DNA of 45,805 nucleotides from Corinectria fuckeliana (Eukaryota > Ascomycota > Sordariomycetes > Hypocreales > Nectriaceae): contig WPDH01000351.1 in NCBI GenBank assembly GCA_019137255.1, forward strand, positions 1 through 45,805, in the 5' to 3' direction. Each line of letters opens with the position of its first letter. The first letter of the stretch is position 1. The position numbers and the translations under genes were made by a program. Shown in pieces: positions 10,763 to 21,500 of this stretch. Below the pieces are notes generated by a model that was given only the letters and a program-made list of their open reading frames with translations, ran no database searches and was not told where the DNA came from.

Positions 10763-13700
10763 ATGGCTCCAGCTAAGGGGCAGAGTCCGGTGCGGATCTC
10801 AATTCTGGGCGAGGCTAACATCCTGGTCGAAGATGGCTTGTGGCTTGACTTTGTCGCAGAAGACCTTGTTCAGAATATTCCTACGTCGACCTACGTCCTC
10901 ATCACCGATACGAACCTTTTCGATATCTACGTACCTGCCTTTCAATCGCGTTTCGAGGCCGCCGCCACAGGCAAGGCAACCCGCTTGCTCACCTATGCCA
11001 TCCCGCCCGGCGAGGCGTCCAAGAGTCGCGAAACAAAGGCCGAGATCGAGGACTGGTTGCTGTCGCAGCAATGCACGCGTGACACCGTCATCATTGCCCT
11101 CGGGGGCGGCGTCATGGGTGACATGATCGGCTATGTCGCTGCAACCTTCATGCGAGGAGTCCGCTTCGTCCAAGTGCCCACAACCTTACTCGCCATGGTT
11201 GACTCATCGATCGGCGGGAAGACTGCCATTGACACACCAATGGGCAAGAATCTCATAGGGGCCTTCTGGCAGCCACAGCGCATATATGTCGACTTGGCGT
11301 TCCTCGAGACCCTGCCTGTCCGTGAGTTCATCAACGGCATGGCTGAGGTGGTCAAGACGGCCGCCATCTGGAACGAGACCGAGTTTACCGTTCTGGAAGA
11401 AGCGGCTGCACAGATCTTGGAATCTGTCCGAGCCGACGGCCCTAGCCGTCTGGACCCGATCAAAGATGTGCTCAAGCGCATCGTCGTCGGATCTGCAAAG
11501 GTCAAGGCCGAGGTCGTCTCCAGCGACGAGCGCGAAGGCGGCTTGCGCAACCTCTTGAACTTTGGCCACTCTATCGGACACGCCATTGAGGCTCTCCTCA
11601 CGCCACAGCTCCTCCACGGCGAGGCCGTGGCCATTGGTATGGTAAAGGAGGCAGAACTAGCCCGTCATCTAGGAGTTCTCCGTCCTGGGGCCGTTGCCAG
11701 ACTGGTCAAGTGTATTGCCAGTTACGACCTGCCAACTTCTCTTCAAGACAAGCGCGTGATTAAGCTAACGGCTGGTAAGAAATGCCCTGTCGATGTACTC
11801 CTCGAGAAGATGGGAGTCGACAAGAAGAACGACGGGAAGAAAAAGAAGATTGTGCTGCTGTCCTCCATCGGCAAAACCCACGAGCCCAGGGCCAGCGTCG
11901 TGGAAGACAAGACAATCCGAGTTGTGCTTTCGCCAACCATCCGCGTCACTCCTGGCGTGCCAAATAGCCTCAATGTCACTGTCGCCCCGCCTGGTTCGAA
12001 GAGTATTTCTAACCGCGCCCTCGTACTCGCAGCTCTTGGATCAGGCACCTGCCGCATCAAGAACCTTCTTCACTCCGACGATACCGAGTTCATGCTATCA
12101 GCGATCCACCGGCTTGGCGGTGCAACTTACTCCTGGCAAGAAGCTGGTGAGGTCTTGGTTGTCGATGGGAAAGGTGGTCGGCTCCTGGCCAGCAAGGAGC
12201 CTCTTTACCTTGGAAATGCTGGCACAGCGTCTCGTTTCCTGACAACCGTCGTTGCCCTTTGTTCTCCCACAGAGGCCGCGGGATCCAGCATCTTGACGGG
12301 AAACGCGAGGATGAAAGTTAGACCAATTGGCCCACTTGTCAATGCCCTACGATCTAACGGCGTCGATATTGAGTACCTTGGCAAGGAGAACAGCCTCCCG
12401 CTCCGGGTCGACGCTGCCAAGGGCCTCAAGGGAGGCGTGATTGAGCTAGCTGCGACCGTTTCATCTCAGTACGTCTCGTCTATTCTCATGGCAGCTCCCT
12501 ACGCCAGGGAGCCAGTGACACTGCGACTGGTGGGGGGAAAACCCATCTCCCAGCCGTACATCGATATGACCATCTCTATGATGGCCTCCTTCGGCGTTGG
12601 CGTGACGCCCTCGTCCGATGAGCCGGATACCTACCACATCCCTCAGGGCGTCTACCAAAACCCAGCTGAGTATACCATTGAGAGCGATGCCAGTTCAGCA
12701 ACCTACCCTTTGGCGATTGCTGCCATCACTGGAACTACGTGCACGATCCCTAACATCGGTTCGAAGTCGCTCCAGGGCGACGCTCGCTTTGCCGTCGATG
12801 TACTGCGGCCCATGGGCTGTACCGTTGATCAGTCCGATTACTCCACGACGGTAACCGGCCCTCGTCCGGGTGAACTCAAGGCTCTAGCTCATGTTGACAT
12901 GGAGCCAATGACGGACGCTTTTCTCACGGCCTCGGTTCTGGCAGCAGTGGCTTCCGGGAAGACCCAAATTACGGGTATTGCTAATCAGCGAGTGAAAGAA
13001 TGCAACCGAATTGCAGCCATGAAGGATCAACTGGCTAAATTTGGTGTGCAATGCAGCGAGCTCGAAGATGGAATTGAGATCAACGGGAAGTCGCAAGATG
13101 GCGGTTTCGCGGCTCCCAATACTGGTATTCATTGTTACGATGATCACCGTGTTGCGATGAGCTTCAGCGTCCTGGCTATCGCGTCGCCGAGCCCTGTCGT
13201 CATCGCGGAACGTGAATGCGTCGGGAAAACGTGGCCCGGCTGGTGGGATATCCTGTCTCAGTCTTTCAAGGTCGAACTAGAGGGAGAAGAGCCAAGCACG
13301 GACGCCCACGAGGCCACTCGGGACACGACCAAGGAGCGATCCATCTTCATCATCGGGATGCGTGGGGCTGGCAAAACCACTGCGGGTGGGTGGATGGCGA
13401 GACTGCTTGGCTGGGAATTCATCGACCTGGATCAGGAATTAGAGCGACGGGCTAGCTGCACGATCCCCGAGATGATCAAAGGGGACCGGGGATGGGACGG
13501 CTTCCGAGCAGACGAGCTGGCCCTTTTACGGGACGTTGTACAACACAAACCCCAAGGACACATCTTCTCCTGTGGCGGTGGCATCGTAGAAACCGCCGAG
13601 GCGAGACAGCTGCTCAAGGAGTACGGCAGTAATGGTGGCCGTGTTATTCTGGTCCATCGCGATACCGAACAGGTCGTCGAGTATCTGATGCGAGACAAGT

Positions 13701-15539
13701 CCCGACCAGCTTACACCAGCGAGATTCGACAAGTCTATTACCACCGCAAGGACTGGTATAATGAGTGCTGCAACTTACTCTACTACAGCCCTCACCCGGA
13801 AACCTCGGATACTCAGCAGGAGATTCCCCACGACTTCCAACAGTTTGTAGCCTCGATCTCGGGGCGGAACAATCATCTAGAAGAGGTGATGGGCAAGGAT
13901 CACAGCTTCTTTGTTTCGTTGACTCTACCCGAGTTGAGTGAGGCAGCGGATTTGATCCCCAAAGTTGTGGTCGGGTCCGACGCTGTTGAACTCCGAGTAG
14001 ACCTCCTGCGGGATCGCTCCGTCGATTCGATTGTGCGGCAGGTATCTCTCCTGCGATCACTAGCGAGGATACCGGTCGTCTTCACACTGCGTACTGAGTC
14101 CCAGGGTGGCAAGTTCCCGGATAACGCCTATGAGGAAGGCCTCGAGCTCTATCAGCTCGCTCTGAGGTTGGGGATTGAGTACATCGACGTTGAGATGACG
14201 CTACCAGAAAGCATGATCCTTTCCGTCACCGAATCCCGTGGTAACTCCCGTATCATCGCCTCACACCACGATCCACGCGGCACGCTGTCCTGGAAGAACG
14301 CTTCTTGGGTGGAGTTTTACAACCGGGCCTTGCAGTATGGCGATATCATCAAGCTGGTCGGAATTGCCCGCAGTGATGAGGACAACTTTGATCTTGCAAG
14401 GTTCAAGTCGCGGATGCTGGCTGCCCATAAGACACCCATGATTGCCCTGAACATGGGCAAGGCTGGCAAGCTCAGTCGAGTGCTCAACAAGTTCCTGACC
14501 CCCGTTTCCCACCCGGCCCTCCCGTTCAAGGCAGCTCCGGGCCAGATGTCTGCCGCGGAGATTCGCAGCGGCCTTGCACTGCTTGGCGACTTGGAGCCGC
14601 GCAACTTCTATCTGTTCGGAAAACCAATCTCTCTCTCGCGGTCGCCAGCCCTTCACAACACCCTATATGGCCAAGTAGGACTACCCCACCAATACCATCT
14701 GCTAGAGACAGACGATGTTGCAGACGTGCGAGACGTCATCAAAGCCCCCGACTTCGGCGGTGCATCGGTGACCATTCCCCTAAAGTTGGATATCATAGCC
14801 CTTCTCGATGGCCTGTCCGTGGCGGCCAAGACTATCGGCGCCGTCAACACTGTGATTCCCGTGGGCGAGGCCGATGACAATGGGCGCCGACGCCTTCTCG
14901 GCGACAACACTGACTGGAAAGGCATGACGTACGCTCTCCAGGATGCCGGGGTTGAGAACCAGGAGGGTCCAGAGGTCAACCGCGCCGCCATGGTTGTCGG
15001 CGCCGGGGGCACAACCCGAGCCGCCATCTTCGCGCTGCACTCGCTCGGCTTCAGCCCCATCTACGTGGCTGCCCGTGACTTGAACAAGGCCGAAGCACTG
15101 ACGGCTGACTTCCCTGCCGAGTACGGCCTACAGAGCCTGAATGATGCGTCGGGTGCGGATAAGGTGGCATCAAACCTCCAGGTCATCATCAGCACCGTTC
15201 CCGCCGATCGCCCCATTGATGCCGGCCTACAGGAGCTGGTCGCTCTCATCTTAGGCCGCCCTCCGGCAGACGAAGAACGTCGTGTCCTTCTGGAGATGGC
15301 CTACAAGCCCCGCCATACGCCAATTATGCAGCTTGCAGAAGATGCTGGCGGTTGGACAGCTATCCCTGGCCTTGAGGTGTTGGCCTCGCAGGGCTGGTAT
15401 CAGGTAAGTTGACGTCACAAGCACGTACATAAGACCCTTGTAGAAGTGGGTGCTAATCAAGTTGCTTGTACAGTTCCAAAGTTGGACAGGAATAACTCCT
15501 CTTTACGCAGATGCTCGTGCTGCTGTCCTAGGCTCTTGA
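10763..15539 (+). CDS. aroM: Pentafunctional AROM polypeptide (shikimate pathway)
   Basis: Cytosolic fused enzyme catalysing steps two to six of the shikimate pathway, from DAHP to EPSP. Domains in order: 3-dehydroquinate synthase (residues about 1-385; GGGVMGDM at 114), EPSP synthase (about 397-850; PGSKSISNR at 410, DDHRVAMS near 793), shikimate kinase (about 860-1050; Walker A GMRGAGKTT at 865), type I dehydroquinase (about 1060-1275; SHHDPRG at 1167, Schiff-base Lys in IIKLVG near 1195) and shikimate dehydrogenase (about 1283-1568; FGKPISLSRSP, GDNTDW near 1380, GAGGTT near 1413). The ATG at 10,763 (CAACATGG) is preferred over the in-frame 10,712 ATG because the extra 17 residues look non-homologous. 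A 70-nt intron (15,404-15,473; GTAAGT, branch GCTAATC, ACAG) precedes a last exon (15,474-15,539) encoding 21 residues with the family-typical SWTGITPLY ending. The product is 1,568 residues, normal for the family. All active-site motifs look intact. Confidence 0.97.
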
Positions 15540-16611
15540 TTTGTCAATGGCTGCAGTGTGGGGATCCCACATCATCTATCTACAATACACTCCGGGGCTG
15601 TTGGAGAACATAACTGCCTAGACAGTTGCAGGTCCGGGCAGAGACAGTACAAGAAAAGTCAATTTAGATCAGGCGCGAGAGTTGCAAAAGGGCAATGTAT
15701 TTCCTACATACCTACCTACTTTACGTCGTGCTTGCTCAATGTAGAGACCGCAAGAAGCTGCACATCGGTATTGCGGGTAAAGGAACGCATCACTGGAGCC
15801 CAGATGTGAAGTCATTAATCATTCTTTAGGCTATATGTATCATACATCTATCTTAATCCACATTCAAATCCCGGTGGGTAAGTACCGAATAGGAGTCAAA
15901 ATCGTCATCGTCCCGGCCATTGTTCTTCTCCATCTCTTCGTAACTTCGTATAACTCCATAGCTAAAATCCGTTCCTGTGATGCGTTGAATCGCGCGAATA
16001 AAAAAACCCATCCACCCAAAAAGGGAAAGCCCACCTTACCGAGAGAGAAAAAACCCCCAGTCATAGAAATAGATATACATACAAAGAGACTTAGAAAGTC
16101 CCATTTTCTTTTTTGTCTAGGCCTGTCCCCACCATGACGCCTGTCTGAGCCCAGTCGCTGCCGGCCAGCCAGATCAAGTTCGACCTGAGCCCTTGGCGAC
16201 GTGTGTTGTTGTGTGTAGAGTTACAATGGGGCGGCGGAAGTGACATCCGGTGTCAATTCTAACCCCTTCGATTAGGTGCAAGAACCCAGATATGGACTGG
16301 ATTAAAGCAAGACAGCAAGCATACCGTCATCCATTGCCGACGCCATGTCATCATCGTCAGGGAACAGCGGCTTATGGTGGGGGAAAGAGTGGGGCGGCGA
16401 TGTCAATGGTTGTGTGCTCATGACGTCACTGGACCCTGCAGGACCCTTGGACCCACTCGCCCACCTTCAGCCCTTGCGCTTGCCTAACCCTTGAGAAGGG
16501 CGGCCCAATGCCAAGCATCACTCCACGAATGGTCCACGTCATGCAGCATCATCCGTTCCATTGAGTGAGGCCACCGGAGCTCCAACCGGCCGCGTGAGTG
16601 TTTCGGGGTAC
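15540..16611. other. Convergent intergenic region between AROM and the Rpn4-like gene
   Basis: Both flanking genes end here, so it should contain both 3' untranslated regions. An AATAAA occurs at 15,997-16,002 on the plus strand. Small open frames (up to 100 codons) have no recognisable similarity and I do not regard them as genes. Confidence 0.7.
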
Positions 16612-18486
16612 TCAAGCTCCTCCGCGTCTCCGGTGCTTTCCCGGGAGCTCCACGTCGGGATGGCACACCCGGTAATGTCTTGTCAGAGCATCCGCACGGC
16701 TGAACGTCTTCTCCTCAGTGCATAGGTTGCAACGGACCTTTTGCTTGCGCGCATTGTGGATCGTATCCTCGTGCCGCGTCAAATCGTAAGGCCGTGAGAA
16801 AATGGTGCTGCACGGCTTGCCAGTACTCGGGTTGATCCGATCACATCGATGGGGGCCCGCCTGGCTATTAAGCATATTTGACGTCATGCCACCTATGTCG
16901 CGCGGTCGGGGCACGCCCAGGGTCTGCGTCTGGCGATGGCCTTCCCGTTTGTGCTTCTGGAGAAGGGCAGGGGACTCAAATCGAAGAGTGCAGCCATGGT
17001 ATGTGCAAGTGTAGGTTCCTCCATCAGCAGCCGTGCCATTGGGTCGTCCCGGACGTGCCGGGGTGTTGGTTCTCGATACTGTAGAACTGGATCCTGCGGA
17101 ACTGAGTCGTGGAGGAGTATCGTGAGCCGGTCGCGAGTGAGCGACGAAGGGATATTGCTGCGGTACCGGAAGGCCGTTTGGCAGTTGGGAGTGAAGATAG
17201 TTGAATTGGCTGCCAGTTCCACCGTTGCCGTTCGTATCCTGCGAGCCTTGTGACGACATAACCTTGGAAAAATGGTCCAATTCGAACCCAGTTGAGTCTT
17301 GAGGGAAGAGCGGAAAGTTCGAGTCTCCCTCAGGCTCATTGAACTCGAGGATGGCATCCTTGGGCGAAATAGTCTTGGGCGTTTCTGGTTCCGCTCTCTG
17401 AGTCATGTGCTGGTGAAGAAGTTGCGCCTCTTGCTGCGCCCGGTTCTGCTCTCGCACTTGTTGGGCAGTGTTGAAAGCCAAATTTTGGGAGCCTGTTTCA
17501 AAGTCATGGCTGGGTGAGGGGGCAAGAGGAGACCCAGCACAGAATGGGGATCGACCGCGAGACGTGGTTGAGGCTGGCGAGTGAGCGGCGCTGAGATGTT
17601 GGCTGTTGGCGGCTTGAAGACGCTGGCTGAAGAGGTCGTTACAAGGTGAGACAGCCATATGAGTTTGAGATGGTGAAGTGGATGTTATGGCGAAATTTGG
17701 GCTGTAAAGCTCGTCGCTGTAAACGTCTGTCATCGTCCGGTCGAGTTTTGGAACATTGGTAAAGCCTGGAGAAAAAATGTGTGAGTGACCGCTGGTGCTG
17801 CCGGAAAGAGCGGAAGTCCTACCTTTGCGTCGCCTCTCTGAGATGTCAGATTCACCAACCGTGGGGGTGGCAGGTGAGTCACCCGCGATCGAACTCGCCA
17901 CCGAAGCAGGATGCGATCGCGTAGAACCAGTAGTGAACTCGGGGGCGGGAATGAAACCTCTATCCAACCGCGGCTTGCCACTGGGTCCTGAGACGGCGAT
18001 AGGATAGGCCATCTCAGGCATCACATGCTCCATGCCACTGCAATTTTGGTAACCCGGGTAAGGACCTGCCGACTTGGCGAGTTGATAATAGGAGCCAGAA
18101 TTAGAGCCGGAGTTGTGATCGGAAAGGCCGTCATGGGTGGAACTGGTGATGGCGATCTGAGGGTTCGAGGTGTTGTGAGTGAATGGTGAGTTGGGAGCGG
18201 CGGAAGAGTCCAAAGATGACAAAGAAGAATCGCGCTGATGGGGAAACCGGGCCCTTGGAATCTGGTGGGCGAGAGTTCCCCAGTTATCGGACTGCATCAG
18301 TTCGGTGGGAAGTTGATGATCTTGGTCAATGATGGTGAGGTTGTCGTCGATGTTAGACCGACCGAAGTCAATGGAAGTAGATGAGTAGGCGTTATGGTAG
18401 TCGGAATTATAGTCGGGAGAGTATGAGTATGGCTGAAGAGGGAGTTGATGTTGATGTTCCTGGGACAAAGATATCATGATGCTCAA
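16612..18486 (-). CDS. C2H2 zinc-finger transcription factor, Rpn4-like
   Basis: Probable nuclear DNA-binding regulator. The long N-terminal half is rich in Ser, Gln, Pro and Asn, with no fold I can recognise. Three zinc fingers sit at the C-terminus: C-x4-C-x12-H-x4-H at about 494-517, a finger with an extended loop after the first Cys (CDRINPSTGKPC, about 547-577), and C-x2-C ending in H-x4-H (about 585-606), followed by a basic tail KHRRR. The C-terminal arrangement, including FSRPYDLTRHEDTIH and the EKTFSRADALTRH stretch, matches filamentous-fungal proteins annotated as Rpn4, the proteasome-gene activator. That assignment is from memory of the family and orthology to yeast Rpn4 is weak. 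Unspliced length is 624 residues. A likely 57-nt in-frame intron (17,766-17,822) would give 605. The start is followed by a second Met at codon 4. A TATAAA lies 65 bp upstream. Confidence 0.85.
   Translation of the reverse strand: MSIMISLSQEHQHQLPLQPYSYSPDYNSDYHNAYSSTSIDFGRSNIDDNLTIIDQDHQLPTELMQSDNWGTLAHQIPRARFPHQRDSSLSSLDSSAAPNSPFTHNTSNPQIAITSSTHDGLSDHNSGSNSGSYYQLAKSAGPYPGYQNCSGMEHVMPEMAYPIAVSGPSGKPRLDRGFIPAPEFTTGSTRSHPASVASSIAGDSPATPTVGESDISERRRKGRTSALSGSTSGHSHIFSPGFTNVPKLDRTMTDVYSDELYSPNFAITSTSPSQTHMAVSPCNDLFSQRLQAANSQHLSAAHSPASTTSRGRSPFCAGSPLAPSPSHDFETGSQNLAFNTAQQVREQNRAQQEAQLLHQHMTQRAEPETPKTISPKDAILEFNEPEGDSNFPLFPQDSTGFELDHFSKVMSSQGSQDTNGNGGTGSQFNYLHSQLPNGLPVPQQYPFVAHSRPAHDTPPRLSSAGSSSTVSRTNTPARPGRPNGTAADGGTYTCTYHGCTLRFESPALLQKHKREGHRQTQTLGVPRPRDIGGMTSNMLNSQAGPHRCDRINPSTGKPCSTIFSRPYDLTRHEDTIHNARKQKVRCNLCTEEKTFSRADALTRHYRVCHPDVELPGKHRRRGGA
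17766..17822 (-). other. Candidate 57-nt in-frame intron in the Rpn4-like gene
   Basis: On the minus strand the segment begins AAAG/GTAGGA and ends TTTTTTCTCCAG/GC, with a possible CTCAC branch site and a pyrimidine tract. Its length is a multiple of three and it has no stop, so both the retained and spliced forms are open. Removal joins ERRRKG directly to FTNVPKLDR. Confidence 0.6.
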
Positions 18487-18550
18487 GGAAGAATGGAGAT
18501 GGGTTGGTTAAGGTTGGAGATGGAGTGGCAAAAAGACGGGACGGCTGGTC

Positions 18551-18556
18551 TTTATA
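18551..18556 (-). promoter_or_regulatory. TATA box of the Rpn4-like gene
   Basis: TATAAA on the minus strand, 65 bp upstream of the ATG at 18,486. It implies a short leader if used. Confidence 0.55.
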
Positions 18557-21500
18557 AGCCGACCGAACCGGTGGTCAGTCAGGACTTTGTCAAGTCTGTC
18601 TGAAGAGAGCCGTGGAACCCTGGAGATCCGAGACGGAAGGGTGGGTGGAGTGAAGCCCGGTGTCGATGTAGCGACGTTGCGTCCCCACAGAGCCGAGACC
18701 CTAAGTAATTCGGCCCACTTAATGATGCACGTAGAAGAAGAACCCGAGCCCGGGAGGTGTGGTAGCCAGGTCTGGGTTCACCTGGGTTTGGTAGTGGTCT
18801 GTTGGGGTGAGTGGGTGGTAGCCTGTACTATGTAGGTAGTGGAAGTGGTGTTGTGTGGTCGTCGTGTGTGGGTGTCGTGTGAGTGGTGGGTGTTGCGATG
18901 CTCGATGCTCGATGGCCGATTGTGGATGGACAAGCCGGAAAAAGGATAAAGAGATGTTTCTTCCTGCTCAGGCCAGGTAATGTAGCTAAATCTGCGGCTG
19001 TGGGGTGGTGGGTGGAATGGGATTAAGAGTAATGATGATAGATGACGATGGTGGATGATGGTGGACTGCGATGGAGTGTGATGGTCGGTGATGACTGATT
19101 GACTAGGCGATGGTACTGGATGATTCAGGCCAATTCTAGTTTTCAAGTTGTCGTCGGGGTTAAGTGTTCGGCGCCGGTGTCCTGTCTATTGGCTGAGGTG
19201 ATGATTTGAAATTGTTCTTCAGAGCAGAGGCAAGTAGAGGAAGCCGCGTGCCAGATATATCCGGGCCTGCTTTTGCACGAGTCCGAACGGCGGGCGAGGT
19301 TGGAGAAAAGCGAGGAAGGCCCCTGAGGGTGTGCAGCTGCTACGTATGTACAGTGGTATGCACTAGCCAGGACGGATAGGGCAGGGCAGGTACCTCCGGA
19401 GCGCCCAGACCGGAGTCCTCCCCCCAGAGTTACGGTACGCGCAGCGCTCTCCGGAGCGGCAGACAGCTTTAGCGAGGTTGCAGGGCTCCCCGTCCAAACC
19501 TCCAAAGTACCAAGGGCCCAAAGTAGGTACCTACTGGCGCTCGTTGGGCAATGCCTACAACCGCCAGCCGCCAATCGGGGCCCCAAATCCCTGTGCAAGC
19601 ATCCCATGGCCCCAACCAAGCAACCAAGGCCAGGCCTGCGTCACTCTGGACTGGCACAGCTCTGGGACTTGGTTTTTGCCGACCCACTGACCACTACTGA
19701 CCACCACTGACGTATCTCGGGTCGTCGATCTCTCGATCCCTTGTCCAGCGTCCAGCTCGCACAGCCACATGGCCGTTAGTAATGCACGTCTCTGCGCTCG
19801 TTGTCCCTCCCTCCCCCTGTGGGTTTGTCATCCCCCTTTCTACCTACCAACCTGTCCGGCTTTCCCATCGCCCATCGCCCATCGCCCATCGCCGCACCTA
19901 CGCCACACTTCTTTCAGTGCGTCCTACCCAAATCAGTCACATGACAGTCAGTCCAGTTATCTTGCTGTGATGGTCCTGGGCTGGTCCAGGAGGTCACGGG
20001 TCACTAAATGAGGCTGTCACATGAGCATTTCATCGTATGGTCGCTGGGTCGCTGTCTGCAGAGGTAACCTGCCAGCCAAGCCGTGTTAGGTAAGCTTCGG
20101 TTCCCACGCTGGTTCCCGAGTAGAGCCCATCGACTAATAGTAGCAGCCATCTATGTTTTTCTTTCTACTATGTATGTGCCCTGTCGTTGCTGAGTCAATC
20201 GCATGACACACGGGATGGTGTGACTGCAAAGCCAACCTCAATGCCCCAACAACACTCTCCCGGGAAAACATAAATCGGTTTAGTGAAAGGAGAAGGGATA
20301 GAGCGGAATGGGACGAAAATTTTTCACTTGCTCCTGGGACAAAGTGACGGACCACGCGCGCAGAAATCAAACCAGTCGACGGCCCTTCCAACCATCCAGT
20401 CCGACTGCCCTCCCACACCTCCCTCCCAGGTCGGAAAGTTTCCAGTAAAAGTCCCAGCGAGCGCTTGGACGAAAGTGGGCATGAAACGAAGAGGGAGGGC
20501 GTGACTGCGTTTTTTTCGGCCTGGCCGACCGGCTCCGGCGTTCGGATCAGGTCGGGTAACGAATCCAGCCAATGAAGGGTGTGGCTGATAACTACTCAGC
20601 CACTATACTGAGGCGCAAACGAGCATCGGTCTCTCAAAATCGACGTCAAATGGCTGAGTTACTTAATTACTGTGTTGTAACACGAAGGAAGAAAGCCAAT
20701 AAACCAAGCGAGGTGCAAGACAGAAGACCAAGGGTCCAGGCCACACACGACCTAAACCAGATGCATACGTGCAGCCGGCCTGCAGATCGATCTCGTTACC
20801 CCCCGGGAGCCCGGTCCTTTGCAGGAACCCGACTCAACTTTCTTACGACCAACTGGCCCCTGTGTTGCCTGTCAATAGCCTGTCCGTAGCTTGAAGGCCC
20901 GCGCTTGATGTTTTGTTAAATACGTACTAGGCCTATGTAGTGAACTCGTCAGCGCTGAACAAGGGTCCATCTCAAGTCCTGTCTACCTTAGTATCGTGCT
21001 GTGCTGGTTCTACCCCAAACACCTCAATTTTCCGTCTTGCTTAAGTCCATCCACCAAGGGATCCTCACGAGATGCAGGAAGAAAACTCTGCATCAAGACA
21101 TCCTTCATAGATCCGGACATGGCTACCTAACTCAGATGCCCTGTCTCGGAGTTCCTTGCTGTCTAACATCTAGATCTTTTTTTTTATGCCGTCCAGCTGA
21201 GCCGGCTCCGTGCCGGCCCCGGCCTCCATCGGTTAAAATTCGAGCATACGTCGTACAACAGCCACCTGAACACCAGCGGAGGACTGGGGGGGCATCAAGC
21301 GTGCCGGCGACAGAGAACAGCGCCGAATACACAATTTGAGAACCCCCCCTCCCCCCTTCTTTTCCAAATTCGCATTGTTGAAGAAGTTCCCAGGGGTCGC
21401 GCCCAGCTCAGTCTGTCGCCTAAATCCTAACGTTCATCCGCCACGATAGGAGCCGGCATCGGAGAGCTAGTCACCAGGTCAATTCGATTGCTGTATGTAT

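Noticed and set aside
19143..19619. 158-codon minus-strand frame and the neighbouring 122-codon His/Ser/Thr-rich frame (18,778-19,146)
   Set aside because: Both follow low-complexity promoter-like DNA upstream of the Rpn4-like gene and have no recognisable features.
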